From: Anisakis pegreffii
Lineage: Eukaryota > Nematoda > Chromadorea > Rhabditida > Anisakidae
DNA: 64,000 bases
Assembly (NCBI GenBank): GCA_035041965.1
Contig: JAPYMA010000341.1
Location: 180,626-244,625 of the forward strand
Direction of reading: 5' to 3'
The notes beneath the pieces were generated by a model. That model worked only from the letters and a program-made list of their open reading frames with translations. It did no database searches and was not told the origin of the DNA. Below, piece by piece: positions 1 through 13,560 of the stretch; position 1 is the first letter of the stretch, and each line of letters starts with the position of its first letter. The position numbers and the translations under genes were made by a program.

Positions 1-1
1 G

Positions 2-199
2 AGCAGTAGACGTGACACTGATGATCCTGATTGTGAATTGATCAATCAGCGGGTTAGACTGAGAACTCAAGGTGATAATGTGGTCTCACCGCTTCTTGGA
101 GTTTCCATCATTCCGAATCCAGTAACTAGCGGTAGTGAAAGGCTGACAGCTAGAGATACCGTCAAGGATGATGAATGTATCAAATATACAAGTGAATGA
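2..199 (+). CDS. probable 3'-terminal coding exon of a gene entering from the left edge
   Basis: One frame on the plus strand is open from the window edge for 65 codons and ends in TGA at 197-199. The other plus frames are interrupted. The deduced peptide is mixed and hydrophilic (starts SSRRDTDDPD, contains QRVRLRTQGDNVVSPLLG, ends IKYTSE), unlike the low-complexity shadow ORFs elsewhere. No family is recognised and no splice acceptor is visible because the exon continues off the window. It could be chance, since 65 codons is short, but the composition and the absence of stops favour a real last exon. Function unknown. Confidence 0.42.
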   Translation, partial: SSRRDTDDPDCELINQRVRLRTQGDNVVSPLLGVSIIPNPVTSGSERLTARDTVKDDECIKYTSE

Positions 200-3000
200 T
201 GTTCGCACATAAACACTCTTCCACGCAACGAAACGGTTTTAGTTTGGTAGAGAAATAGCAGTGAATACGATGAATTACGTTTGCATATTTATACAGTTTC
301 TCATTCCATTCACATCATTTCGTCAAAAGTTTTGCTGTGTTTTGTATAGTTTATAGGCTGTGTGATGTTTGTATTCAACTTATCAGTTATGAGGAGGTTA
401 CTTAGGTGTTCCTGAAGGAAATATGATGTTGACAAGTAATGATGATAAAATGTAGCGCTGACATTTATTGACGTTCTAGTTTGTCACTTTCAAGTGATTA
501 TTTTCGAAACAGAAATGTTTCGAAGTGTTTTCGAATAAGCTAACCAGAGTATTTGCTGATAATCTGATGAGCTAACATTCGGAACACATTCAATCAGGAA
601 TAAGGCAAATAGATTATAATGTCAACACTGTTTGAATAGCCCTCTTCAGGCAATCACAGGAGAAGAAACACACTCAAACCACGATTCGAGGAATTGTCCT
701 AATAGGGGGAAGAGTTGAGTCCTGTGAGGCTGACTTTCTGCGGAGCCGAGAAATATCCAAGGCAAATACATTACTGTTCATTTGTGGCACTAATACAGAG
801 AGAATATATTGCGATTGGCATGAAAACTGGCGATAGTTACATTAATAATTTATGTGCCGATTGGGATTACCATTAATTTCATTCAAAGTGATACGGAAAA
901 TAACGATGACGTTGGTGAGAAGGAGGAGATTTCCATAAATTCAGCTGAAGTAGTGAGACATCACAGTTGTCGAATGGTGCCCAGTAACTGAACAAATTCG
1001 GCAATTCAATATTTTGATACTTTAATATGAGTATAAATCAATTCAGCATAAAGTGGATTGTTACAGATTCATATGAAGCTAATAAATTGAACGTAGAAGA
1101 GCTTAATGTTAGCTTCGATAGTATGTGAGCACTGCTTACAGTTAACAGTCGTAAACACGGGGGTGCGCGGGTCAGGTAAAAATTAACTGCGAACTCAATT
1201 TCTCAATGGCTTCCGATAGCAGTCCTTTCATAAAGTTATAATTAATATCGTTTTCGTGAATCTCCGAAGCATATGCATATGACGATTATGAAATGAACCT
1301 AACAACAGAATCAAAATTTCAGTGAAGTAATCTGCCAACCTTTCAAGAGTAAACTCACTTCAGAAGGGTATCACCGATTTCTTAGAATCAATTCATGTTA
1401 AGTCACTGATATAGTTTTGGACTCTCTATTTCACGATATATTTATTAGTTGATGGTTCGTTCTGTTTGTTCTTGAGTGATCAGTGATCACTGAGGACAGT
1501 CGTTTGAGTGCAGCAATGGAATCACTCCGAGAATATTTCACAGAAACTGTGCGCTATGACACCATTATGACGCACATCACAAAGTGTTCATCGTAAATTT
1601 TCAGTACCAATCGAGCATGAACAACGAACTCATGAAGTACGACTGGCAACGTGGAGAGATCTGGAAAAGTTGATCTTTTACGTATGAATTGAACAATATC
1701 AATGAGCATCGAAAAAACTCCCAGGCAATGTTCACGGAACTTTGTTGTACTGATTTTGCGATAAGCTTAAAGGATCAAGGAGAATCTTTTCGACGTTGAG
1801 TGATAAAATGATCGTTTGTATCATTTCGTATTGCATAGATTCCACTAAATCAACCGTTGTATTTCTTATCGGTCATCATTTCAGAAATCGCAATCGCAAT
1901 AACATATCATTTTACCAAAATTACGAAACAAAAGTATTTTGATTGAGCAAACGGACAGATCATATTAACAACTGCTGAATGTTTACCTTTTGGGCCGTTT
2001 GAAAACGATAAGCTGTGTAGAAGCACAGAGATTGAGAGCAAGCGATTGTGCGACCAGAGTTAAGAGCATTAAAGAATGAGAAGTCTGATGAAAACGTTGA
2101 ACTCAATGTTGGGAGGAGTGAAACGAGAGGAGAAACAGTGTGAAGTGTCTTTTCGCTTGCGATTATTTCTGGATTGACAAAATGCGAGTGATAATGGAAT
2201 GAATCGGATGTTTTTGTCATTTCAAATGGCCTCACTTGAGTTGCAAAGTGTATGCAATCGACATGGTTGGTGGCAAAAAGCTAGGTGCGCGAATTTTATT
2301 GTATAATTCTGATGGGAAAATTGAGAATTGTTTGCAGTCACAGAAAAAGAAAATTTTGCATGATCTTAAGAAAAATATTTTGCATAAAATGCAAAGTTGC
2401 AATGTTAAAATCGCCTTTGTATAACTGAAATGAATTCATTTTGTATTGTACCACAGCCGAGTTGAGTCGTTTGCTGACTGAATCGAGGTGAGTTCGATTC
2501 GTGCGCAGTCTCATTGCTTTGAACGATTCCGCATGCTTGCACACGAGCTCATGAATAACAAACTGTGGGGAATTAAGAACAAAGCATGAATTACGTTGAA
2601 GTGTATGCATTAAAAGTTCATGAAAAAATGATCGCAGTTCCAAATTGACCTCATCTGTTTTGAAACTTATAAGAGTTGGCATAGAGTTCACTGTTTGTGA
2701 ATGCATCGCTGACCGACGACACATTCATGTAATCAACAATCACAATTTGTTAGAGGAATACACTTCCTTGTCATCAGTAAATACCAAATTTGCTGTTTCT
2801 CGTCGTGCTTCTTTCCATTCAGCTTTCGATACTTCAGTACCCAGAATTTATCCATCTCTGTCAATCCCAGATGCAATCATACTGCCTTATATAAATAACT
2901 AATCGTATTTGAAGCATCATGATAGTATTGTGAATATTGCTCGGCAATTTTTTCGAAAATCTTCAGTAATTCACCGAAATTGTTTGAAAGCGCTCTGCAG
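200..3000. other. non-coding stretch, nothing recognised
   Basis: Both strands are broken by frequent stops. The short ORFs here are AT-rich and look like chance. The first part would be 3' UTR and flank if the exon ending at 199 is real. No tRNA, repeat array or transposon signature was recognised. Confidence 0.5.
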
Positions 3001-3178
3001 ATGGGAGACGAATACGAAGAACTCGGTCCAGCACAAGGCTCTACACCGCCGCCAGACACCGGTGCGGCTACTCCAGGTGGAGCAGCCGCACCACCAGAGC
3101 CACCTCCTCCACCTCCTCCCGAGTCGATACAAAAGGTGCCCGGACGAGATGACCGAACCGAACTGGAATCAGAGAAAG
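3001..3178 (+). CDS. candidate first coding exon, proline-rich N-terminus
   Basis: An ATG directly follows a splice-acceptor-like CTCTGCAG, and the exon ends at GAGAAAG|GTAATG, a good donor, giving about 59 codons. The peptide begins MGDEYEELGPAQGS, passes through a Pro/Ala-rich run with seven consecutive prolines, and ends in a charged stretch (GRDDRTELESEK). Base composition is clearly richer in G and C than the flanks, which is typical of coding sequence here. The acceptor immediately before ATG would suit an internal exon or a trans-spliced start. The antisense frame is also open (Gly-rich) but lacks an equally clean start and donor. I do not recognise the protein, and the next exon is not identified. 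Confidence 0.42.
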
Positions 3179-5548
3179 GTAATGACCTGAATAGTATCTG
3201 CAGTATAAATATCAACTGATTCTCATGAATTAATGCGAATTTTATTGATACCATACATGGTTGATGATGGAGCCTGATGTATCACTCATATGGTCGTGCT
3301 TACACGAATTTCAGTAAGGTCATGTTGCAACCACTGAAGAGATTCTAGTGATAATTTTTACAAGCGATTTTTCACATCATTTAGCAAGTGCGGTTTTCTT
3401 CATCAATCAGCAAGGGCGATCTTCATAATTTCATAGCATTTCAGGAGATTTACCTGGAGGATCTGCCCATCAACAATTTTCTTTTTCTCATCATTGAATA
3501 CATCTTTATGTGATAGTTGTTGTTCGCACTGTTCAACAAATATCATTCTATTTTCCAAGCAATTGCGTATCTGTTCATTTGAGAGGAATGCGAAGGAATT
3601 CTCCATTAATAATACAATTCTTTGAAGCAGTTTTTATTAAATAATAATAATAACTTTTCAATATTATAAGGAGTCACATTACAAATGATCATCAAACAGC
3701 TGTCCGACAGGAATTAGAAAGTGACGGAATGTATGAGGATATGCTTGAGTTACGATTGCATTGTTTTTGTTATTGTGTGCGTGTTGAGTTGTTTTTGACT
3801 CGAGAGATCATATGCTACGTGGTTACGGCTTAAATTTTTGACAGATTTCACTTGTTTATTACCTCGATTGTTTTCGTCTTCATTTTCGATGAACAACCAA
3901 ATGAATCAACTTAATGGAACAACCAAAGAGATCCATGTAGATTTATCGAGTGAATCCGGGACATATATGAGAAGAATAAGTTAATAATGTAAATGACAAT
4001 GATTTTGGAATGCAATGAAATGCTTATCACAAAACAAGACGCAGTTTGAATATGAACTTTGAATTCAATTCAAAGAAGCGCATTTGGTGTTGTTTACGAG
4101 AATGAGGAGGAAGATTTTGGAAGATTTAAACTGGAGAAGAGATTAAATCAAATTGACAATGAGCTGGATTTGCATCGTTACATTGTGATTTATTCTTGTT
4201 GTTTATATCGTTTACTATTGCACCATTCAAAAACAAATTTATGCATAATTTACATTTTAAGGACGATCCAATGCTGTATCGCTACATTCAATCAATACTG
4301 CACAATGGTTTCAAGTACCAAATCGCCGTTGCAAATACAAAACAAAAACATTTTTGCATTTATTCAAAAAATTCTATGCAATAAAACCATATGAATATGC
4401 ATTATTATCTGTAAAATGTCCATTCATAATTTTGAAAATGAATCATAACAGCGAAAAAAACGAGTGCAATTGATGGACCACTTCGCATGGGAAACCTTCG
4501 AAACAGTCAAAAAAGCAATCATGAGATAATTGAGTAACTGTGAATTGTGCTACTGCCTAATCGCAATACGAGACTTCTGAGAACAGTTGGTCGTCATTTA
4601 TTGCTGATAAAACTGATGAAAATATAATAGCATTCACAAATGTATCGCTATAGAAATATCAAATGTGCACTATTCAACCTAGCTGGAATGTAAATAATTC
4701 ATTGCAATTTCTAATGGTTCTAACGAAAACATTCCTCTGTATATCGGATTCCAATTTGCTCACAATCATTCTTCATTGAGTATTCAGCAACGGTAATTCA
4801 TTTCCGCTCTGTTCAGTTCTTTCTTCATTCAATTATAAAAAGTACGCATACCAAATCGATTCTGAATAAGCTTAATTCATCATTTGATTCTTTCATTTTG
4901 TAAATCAGTGAGCAAATCGACTATTTATCAAACAGCAATTGATTGCAAACATGCACTCTTTATACGCTTTTGGGCGATTATTTAAACAATAACTGAATAA
5001 ATTTATATGCGTTCGAATTCTGACGCTTACAAATTGAAATGTATATCTGCTTTTGACATGCATATATATGATACCTATCAATTTATCAATAACCACCTGT
5101 TCGATCATTAAATATTTATGCAATAAATTATGGCTTATCGACCAAAAACGAATTGTTCTCATCTAAGCATGGACTGGAACGTTTTTCCGGCTTGTACATA
5201 CAGTTATAAGCGGTAAAATATTGATTTAAATAATGAAAAGTTATTCCTAGTTAGCATTAGAATAGAGGAATTGGATGGCTAATTCGATCGAAGTATCATC
5301 AATACACATTTTGGAACATGTTCAGATTAAATGCGATCGCTTTACTGACAGCAGCAAATATGCAGATGCCTCTGTAAGTGGCATTCAGATAGTTCATACA
5401 TTCTAAGTACCAACCAATTTAAAATATGTGCACAAAAATCTCTTACTATTAGCGATAATCTTTATTACAATCACAATTGTTGATTTGATCGTTCAAAAAT
5501 GAGCAGTGCAAAAAGCAATGAATCATTAAAGACATTAAAAGAACATAC
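3179..5548. other. no recognised gene; part may be coronin intron 1
   Basis: I looked on the minus strand for coronin exon 2, which should encode a WD40 repeat with the HTGPVLD-type motif, and did not find it. A plus-strand open stretch near 4070-4190 (contains NEEEDFGRFKLEKRL) looks mildly protein-like but has no convincing splice sites. The rest is AT-rich and stop-rich. Confidence 0.4.
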
Positions 5549-5737
5549 CTTATTGATAGGCACCACTAAGAATGGTCCACCAGAGCCTTTTGTGATGACA
5601 GCGATAAATTTCGGATTAACCGCACAAAATAGCGATTCCCAAGTGATTTCAGTGATTCGAATATCAGACATACACTGCTCATGTTTCACTGGTTTACAGA
5701 ATACGTGACGGAATTTACTTTGACGTACAATACTCAT
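5549..5737 (-). CDS. coronin, first coding exon (N-terminus)
   Basis: This exon encodes 63 residues starting at ATG 5737 and ending in a clean donor AATAAG|GTATGT (phase 0). The sequence matches the coronin N-terminal signature: [10 protein letters not shown] at residues 4-13, then a DIR-x-T.ITW segment near residues 25-33, [12 protein letters not shown] at 37-48 and a GGPFLVVP strand at 53-60. In coronins this is the N-terminal extension and first blade of the seven-bladed beta-propeller that binds F-actin and Arp2/3. The family is usually over 450 residues, so most of the protein is missing here. No downstream WD40 exon was found leftward in the window. Either intron 1 is longer than 5.5 kb and leaves the window, or this is an orphan duplicated exon. 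Confidence 0.85.
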
Positions 5738-7331
5738 AGTCTTAATTGATCAGTGCAGTTGAATGAGGCAATTTTGATGTGAATACGTTAATGATGAGGT
5801 TGATAATGGAATAGATGGCGAATGTGGAAAGTATTTGTTTAGTGATAAGATAAAGAATTACTCAGAATCAATCCCAATTCACAACACCACACCACTTAAA
5901 TCTCTTTCAACTCCAACACTTTAATCTCGACGGTGCAGCTAGACGTGTGTGTGTATGTGTGTGTGTGCGGATTGAAGAATTGTGAACAGGTCGAGAGTCA
6001 GATGAATAATGGCAGATAAGTGAGTAATGAAGAGTAGCGTGAGGTATATACTTAGGACGGTTGTTGTTGTTGTTTTGTTTGTATTATTACTATTATCTTA
6101 TTGTAGTTTTCACTCTTATCTTGCAGTGCTCTTACTCTTCTTGCACTGCTTCTCCTTTATCCTCTAAGACCGGTTCGAGAGAGTGCTGCCTATTGTTGGA
6201 ATATTATTTGCGCTCGTTGCAGTGTTTGTTGTAAGCAACGAGTAATATTCGAGTGAAACGAGATGCAGATGCGCTGATTGATAGATAGATAGTCGTCACT
6301 GCAGTTTGATACTGCTCTGATATTCAGCAGTTATATAGTTGTTGCGTTCGTTCGTCTTGTTGCAGTTGATGTTGTAATAAACACCCACACATGAATGAAT
6401 GATTCCAATTTCTTACGTCTTATTCTATTATCTCATTTCACTTCATACTTTTTTTTGTGACTACGAAACTCGCCAACCCAATGAATGCGCTTCAGATTCG
6501 CTCTAACGCTTCTTGACAGGACACCGTTACTCGTTTCTGGTGCTCTTGCTATATTCTCTTGTAATGGCTTGCTTCAAAGAGATGAGTTGTTTTTTCTCGA
6601 GATGATTTGTTTTCTTCGCTTTCGATATCTTCTCGACTAAACGAACCACTTCTTTCGACGATAAAATTTCTCTTCCGCCCGTCTTCTGTTCTCCTTATCT
6701 CTTCTCGCTAGCCGACGACTCAACTCGATGAACGCCTGTAATGAAAAATAAAACAACGCAACTTCATTTATAAAATTCAGCATTTATTCATTCTCAGTAC
6801 TCATACGCGTTCGATTCATTAAGAAATCAAATGGATAAGTTGATGGCATACCATAAACTTTTACGCTCAATCATTTGCTAACGTCCTTTCTGCACTAACT
6901 ACAATTCTTTGCACTCCATCAGCTAATATAATTCATGTGGTATATGCCACATTACAATGAACAATGCCCTAGGCGTTTTCAGTGCTAATCGAACACTTGC
7001 GAAACCAAACGAATCGCACACACATTGGGATAATTCTTGGAAAGATTTCTAATGGTTTTCTTTTTTGTTTTTTCAAATCCAAAAGTTTTTGCGCTTATTT
7101 TTAGGAAATGAATCAGAAAATGAGATACTTTCTTGTGGCTATCGTCTTAAACATTATGTATTTCTTCATATTTACTCCATTCTTCATCATGGTGTTACGG
7201 TTCTGCCATATATTTCGGGCTTCCAATCCCAGCTGGAGCTTTCAGTCCCAAACGGGTCGCTACAGTCTTTGTGGGATGCAGAAACGGATGGAAATGAGCA
7301 ATAAGCCACTATTCCGCTATTTCGCTAGTCA
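5738..7331. promoter_or_regulatory. region upstream of coronin exon 1; simple repeats
   Basis: This is the likely 5' UTR and promoter side of the coronin exon, although no specific core promoter element was identified. It holds a GT dinucleotide run (5945-5968), a TTG repeat (about 6059-6080) and pyrimidine-rich stretches around 6120-6180 and 6590-6720. No coding sequence was recognised. Confidence 0.3.
5945..5968. repeat. GT microsatellite
   Basis: An alternating GT run interrupted once by TATG lies about 200 bp upstream of the coronin ATG on the opposite strand. It is a simple-sequence repeat. Confidence 0.85.
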
Positions 7332-7916
7332 ATGAACGAGCGGAATAGCGCCTACTGCCCACTTCTGATTGTTGCCACAATGACTCAGAAAAGTTTTCAA
7401 ACGATTTCAACAATGGATCAAAGACAAACGCTAAGGAGTAAGTCAACTGTCAACAGGGGCATATGTGGGACTCGTTCATCACTTTCCGTTGTTGTGCCAT
7501 CAAAAGCTGGAACGCTTGAGCAACTTAGGTCGTTTAAGTGGGCAAGGGACCGCTTTAAGCAGTATGAATCATTCGAACCCGCACGATATGGGATCAAGGT
7601 CTGGGCGACATTCGACGCGACTTCATGTGCAGATTTTATGAGAAGGATAAGATTAGTATGCTCAGAAAAGAGTCGAGAAATGAGAATTAGAATGGTTACG
7701 ATGGAGGGACTTGCTCAGGAGTGTGTTCTTGACGAATATGTGTGCATTCATGTTCAGGGTCATGGGAAACCGAAAATAATTAGCGATTTCGATGAATGGA
7801 AAGTGAATATAGACCACTTAAAGAGGCCGGCAATAGCTCGCTCGCAAGTGCATGAGAAACTGTCTGCGTCGATAACATTTGCTGTGCTTCAGTACGGTGG
7901 ACATACGAGCAAATAA
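7332..7916 (+). pseudogene. decayed piggyBac-like (DDE_Tnp_1_7) transposase fragment
   Basis: A 194-codon open frame carries, around residues 68-95, the segment SFKWARDRFKQYESFEPARY followed by GIKVWATFDATS. It resembles the piggyBac/PGBD core signature, in which F-K-G-R...FKQY-x-P-x-KP-x-(K/R)YGIK-x-W is followed by a D-A-x-T/S motif. A following SREMRIRMVTMEGLAQ stretch could be the next block. Flanking frames at 7065-7335 have no clear homology, and the fragment is far shorter than a full transposase (500-600 residues). It is therefore read as an inactive remnant or host-captured piece. No TTAA-flanked terminal repeats were located. The call rests on motif memory, not on an alignment. Confidence 0.38.
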
Positions 7917-10900
7917 CGCTTTGTCAACTGGATGTTGCTGAATCCAAGAATGCATTTCATTTGGATAGGCTATTTCTTGAGGTAGTAGATAGGCAGTAAT
8001 GTGTCACCAAAAGACAGTGCATCTCAAGAACACCAGTTTCAGAACGTTTAAAAAGTAACTCTTCAGGTCAGCGCATCGATACTCATCCATCCGCCATTGC
8101 AGACGAAAAGTGTTTTATGGTTCATTTTTTGGTGCGAAGTTGAGAGTGGGGCATGAAGCATGGAAATATATTTGGTCTTACAGAGATAAACTGAGATATA
8201 GATACAGCTGATATAGAGTTTACAGTTGATGAACGAGGTTTAACAGTAAAAACTAAAAAAGTATGCGAAATATTTCAGGTGAGAAGGGATAATTCTTTGA
8301 GTCAAATATAGGGATCAAATTTTGTGGGGTTGGAAAGTGGAGAATAGATCATCATCCACTTGTGCTCACAATCAGGCTAATACAAATCGCTCTTCCGGCA
8401 AAACAATTTGATCGTTCAGTTCATTGGGTTAACATCTGGCCAAAAGACCCCCATTGAAAAGCTAGTAAATGGTGGTTTATCAGACCCACTGGAACCACAA
8501 AATTACGAAAAAATTAAAGAGTATAAAAGGATTAAATGATGCTCATATCAATATCGATAATAACAGCAACGATACAACGACTACACACAATTGAATGATC
8601 ATCCCAACTTTTGATTTATTTGCATTTAAAAAATCATCAATAAACATTCTTTGTATGAATGAAATGAAAATCAATGATTCATTCGGTGCATCCATCACAA
8701 CGACAATTCAATAACATTCATGATGCAATAAACATAAAACGCTATTGCTAAAATTCTCATTTTTAATCGCCAATCGTATAAATGTTCCTCCACACACTGC
8801 CACCACACAAACATTCTCCATCGGCAAGCAATCGAGAGAGAAAATATGAAAAAATCGAATGTGAATTTTCCTTCCTCAACGGAGTCTGCGTTAATCCCAA
8901 ACAGAGAGCACAACCCTCGACAAAAGCTCGTGGCGTTTAGTGGATAATCCAACTAAGCAACTGGAGCTTGCTGAACTTCCTGGTTACTCTATAACGTCAA
9001 CAAAACGACATCCGATGCAATGAATCGCTTGGTTCAACTGTTCTGTTGAATGTGGAGGAAATGAAAAGATAATTTTATTTTAAAAATTTGAAAGCATCTG
9101 ATGCAATATTTCATTGTATGAAACGGCATTTCATGTAACACCTACAGAAAGCAATTTTGCAGTTTAGAAGTGTTCACTGACAGATATTGTGCGAAGAGAA
9201 TGAGTTAATAATACCCATGGATGATTCAGTGGCATGCTGAATTCTGATTATGAAACAGTCATTATTGCACACTTGTTCTCAAAACTGCTGCTTGCAATAG
9301 ACTGCTGCTTGCGATTTTTATGATATTGTGCAATGGGAGCGTTGAACGCAGCAGTCAGCTATTACGAAGGATATAAAATTAAATTCATAAGCAACAAACG
9401 TATTATTTATGCGCTCTTATAGAAGGAAGATATTCTGCTCATTCCTTACTTTCCTTATCGTTGAAAATTTCGTAATTTATTATTGGATGCTGAATAATTC
9501 ATTTGAACTCGAATTCTGTAAGAAGTATTCTGGATACATTATATGTGAGATACTCCAATGAGATCAGTGAATCTCTCAGGAGGAACTTTTCCCTGAGAAA
9601 TTTGAGGGTACCAAGGTGGAGAAGAGAGAGGGGGAACGGGATTCGAAAGGTTGAGAAATCATTCTTGGTTGATTTTCTTTTCTTGATTCTTCTATATTTG
9701 CCCACTAATGTTTTCAAATGACTTGTCAGATCACAAGGAATTGATTTCTTTGATACAACCGTGATTCTTGACAGCATACTTCATGATCATTGGATGAATA
9801 TCCTGATTTCATTCTCATTCGTGATCGAAATATAATGGGGTGTCACACAAGAAGGGAAGCTGAAATGTTGCTCTTTTGGATTGTCAGAAGAGGGATGACA
9901 GTGTGCCATAAGGCTAAAAGCGACAAGGAATGTAAGAGTATGGAAGCACTAGTTGAGGTGAATCCTTGTAATGCGTTGTACTGAACGAATTCTCGATGAT
10001 TCAATAATCTTTTTTCCGAAACGAACCACATGAACATGAGTACTGACATTAATTTTAAGTGCGTGATGTATGAGTTGGGTAGTAAAGACGATGTGATGTA
10101 TTACTATAATAAAGCCTTGAACAGTTGCTCGCAATGAACTGCAATATTGCATTCAATCACCCTATAAAGTCCGTTCAAAAAACCTTTTCCGCTCATCAAG
10201 TTCACAGCTATTTCGAAGCATTTTTTGGATGGACACCGCCATTAGAAGAAGATAAATTATGTGAAGAGCTATTCGTAGCGAATTTACGAGACAAGATTCT
10301 CACTAAAAAGTTGAATGGGAACGTTACGCAAGGAAAGTGGCGAAATTGCAAAATTTCAATGATGTTCCTGCAGAAAATCTTGAGATGATTGATGAGAAGA
10401 ACTATTCGATGGAAAAATAAAACTTCTCAATGGAAAAAAATTCTCAGTGTGTTCCAATTTTTTTCACAGTTCCATTATACTACGATCTTTTTTAACTTGC
10501 CTCTGCTGCATCTCCCTCCTACAAAATAACCTCAACCCGTTAAGGATCGTCTCGTCAATTTTCACTCCTCTATTAAGGTCATTTGCAAATTAACTAAGCT
10601 GAAGAGACTGCACTTGACTCTACAGAATGTCAACTACCAACTCGAAATCAATAGAAAACGTATCCATGCAGTCACTGTAGACAATTGATCGCTACTAATT
10701 TTCAACAACAAGGAAAATTTACATTTTTCACAGTAAAAAAGCGTTAGTTATGCAGATGAACCTTCACCACGTTGAATTCGTCTGATTTGCAAGATCGAAA
10801 TACCCCGATTACCATTAGCAGATCACGATCAGCGCGCACTTCTTCCTGGCGCCTCCTGGTGAATACCGTTTGTTGAACGGAATTGATATCTGCGTTCACT

Positions 10901-13560
10901 GTTGGACTGTTTTCTATCAGCCTCTGTAAACGATCTTCTGCAGCCTCTTTCATCAGTCGAGCTTACGATTAGCAAATGCTCATACAGTCCAATGTATGCA
11001 AATGGGCAATGAAAGAAAATGTGAGATTTGTAAGAAAAATGCAAAGATAACAGTGCTGCTGGAATACATGGATTACATATCAAACGTTTTCGAAAGTGGC
11101 ACGAAATATGCTCAGCATGGCTTTGATCCCATTTAGAGTTTAGTCTTACTTTTGATATTTTTAATTTTTAATAAATATATGTTCGATAAATAAATGTAGA
11201 TTTTCTTATTCTTATGGTTCAAAGTGAAATATCCGAAAGAAAATTTGGTTTCTAATGGATTAAAACTAAGGAGAATGTAATACCATCTTAAGGTTTCCGA
11301 ATAGAACTTCTTTGATTCTATAATTGCTTAAAAGGGAACGAGGTAGAAGGAGATAGAGATGATTACGCTCGTCGACAATATCCGAAAAAGGTTCTCATGA
11401 TTATATTCGCTGGTTGAGTGAATTTTGATGATCACCCAAATAGTACACACAATAAGAAATGGAATATGACGAATACAAACAATAAAATATTGTAGTATTG
11501 AGAAAATGAGAATACTTTAGAAGTGTGTCAAGGAACTGCGATATGACGAGGTGGAAAAGATTAGGAGGAATGTAAATAAAGCTTCGAAAGGTAAACATGA
11601 ACTTGAGATGGATGGCATTCAACGAATTGTGTACTGAACAAGCAACTGCAAATCATAGTTCGGATTTACTTTAATTTTATTACGCAAATTCATTTTGCTG
11701 ATGTGGAATACTCGCTTAAATAAACAAAGCACCACAATTGATTCTATACGTTGATGTGTGTGTGTTTTATACAAATGCAGATTTAGACATATCGCAAATA
11801 CACTCAATTTTAGTTCAATTTTGAAATGCTGAATGAAAATCAACAATTTCATCGTGAGCACAATATTGGATACAACAAAAGATCAGACAAATTTAAGCGA
11901 TGAAAAGAATCTGATAAAAGCAAGACACATGTCCAAATGAAGATTAAGCTAGGGAGCATCAAATACCCGGATTAAAGACAGCTTCAAAGCACAACTACTG
12001 AATGCATTTCTTTCTTCGACAACCTTTCGTAAACAGTGCCAACCACGCAATCCATTAAATGCATACTTATTTGAGATGGCTGGTAAGCAATTGATGCAAT
12101 TTGAAATTTTAATTCCAGTGATCGCTAGAAATTGCCATTAAAGATGCTAACGGAGGCCATCAAGAAACCTAAAAATTACGAAGATATCAATAACTCGTGC
12201 TGGCTATATTCTCGACGACGATTGAACACCGCAGCGAATATAGCATACGAATTCGGGTAGAGGTATCGCTTACATATGGATCCTTGTTGAACAAACAATA
12301 AAAATCGATAAAAGTGAATACTTTGATAAGAAAGTACATTTGAAAGATCATAAAATATTCACATCCAAAGTGAATATGAGTTCATTATTCCAACAAAACA
12401 AGCCCACTCAAATGAGGCAGCAGCATCGATTCAGTCAAAAGCACTTTACAGTCAACGTATTAACTCAGTTACACTGGTTAAGTATCGAAGATCCTAATTA
12501 TTGTTGAAGAAAATACATTTATTGCAAAATCCTAATTATTCTAGTGAATGAAGAAAATGCATTTATACAACAGGTCCAGAAAATATCATGAAGAAAGATA
12601 AATCGTTTATAGTGAAATGAATTGTGACTGATCACTGAACTAAATTTCTGATCCGTTTGCATAATAACAAATTGCATTATGATTAAACAGGAGCACGATT
12701 AGAAATGCATTAAAAATAAGAATGGAGATTGGTGGAAGTAATAAGTATGAAACGCTTTGAAGAGAAGAAATTAAATATGAATGACTATGTTGTAGTATTA
12801 TATTATTATTTTTGTTATTACGATAATGTTTATTCAACAATATTATAGGATGAAACATGAAAAGGACTACTCACTTATTGTATGATATTAGAGTAACAAT
12901 TATGAATTTCTAAAATATGTGCATCATCGCACTTATGACATTTTATTGAAACATTTTCGCAAGGTCATTCTTATTATGCATATTGGATGATGCATTTTGT
13001 GACACATCCAATACGAAAGCACAACATCAATGTATTTATAAATAAATTTACAAATATTATACGTATCTTCATGCAATTATGCATTGTATCATGTGATGTA
13101 TATTTTGTGCTGATGAGGTAGTTCCATAGCGTGGTGGAAGGAAGGGGGGGGTAAATTCCCTTTTGGAGGTAATTTTGAGGGTGTCAGGGATAATTGAGGA
13201 GCATCGCAACTCGTTGTTAATTGAGTTCTTTTCATAATTGTTCCATAATTGTCCAGTGATTTTTCAAAATGATTGTTTGATCATGAGAGATATAATAACA
13301 CGAAAGATTCGCCCCGACATCTCTCTCCTCTCCTCTCGCTTTCGCATTTGCCTCGAGTGCTTATGGTATTCATTTGTTCATTTATGTTTATATGACATTA
13401 AGTATCACTTCGTATTTTGAGACACTGGGTAAGAAGCAACAATAAACTTCGTAAATTTACACATACCGTCGTACCATCATCATACTAATTGCTTCAGTTC
13501 AAAATGCCTATGCTATGATCTGTAAAATTTCGCTCTAGGCCAATGCAGAGCAGTAAGCAA
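7917..13560. other. gene-poor stretch, nothing firmly recognised
   Basis: Only short open frames occur. One on minus (8695-8952) follows an acceptor-like TTGCTTAG and has cysteines and tryptophans, and one on plus (10125-10388) contains FGWTPPLEEDKLCEELFVA. Neither matches a known family or has paired splice sites. A 9-bp inverted repeat (GCTATATTC / GAATATAGC) lies near 12206-12245. The remainder is AT-rich. Confidence 0.4.

Noticed and set aside
2460..2515. GTTCGATTC motif resembling a tRNA B box
   Set aside because: The flanking bases cannot form a T-arm or acceptor stem, so not a tRNA gene.
2877..3254. Gly-rich minus frame over the Pro-rich exon
   Set aside because: The plus strand has the better start, donor and composition; the minus frame is its shadow, though not formally excluded.
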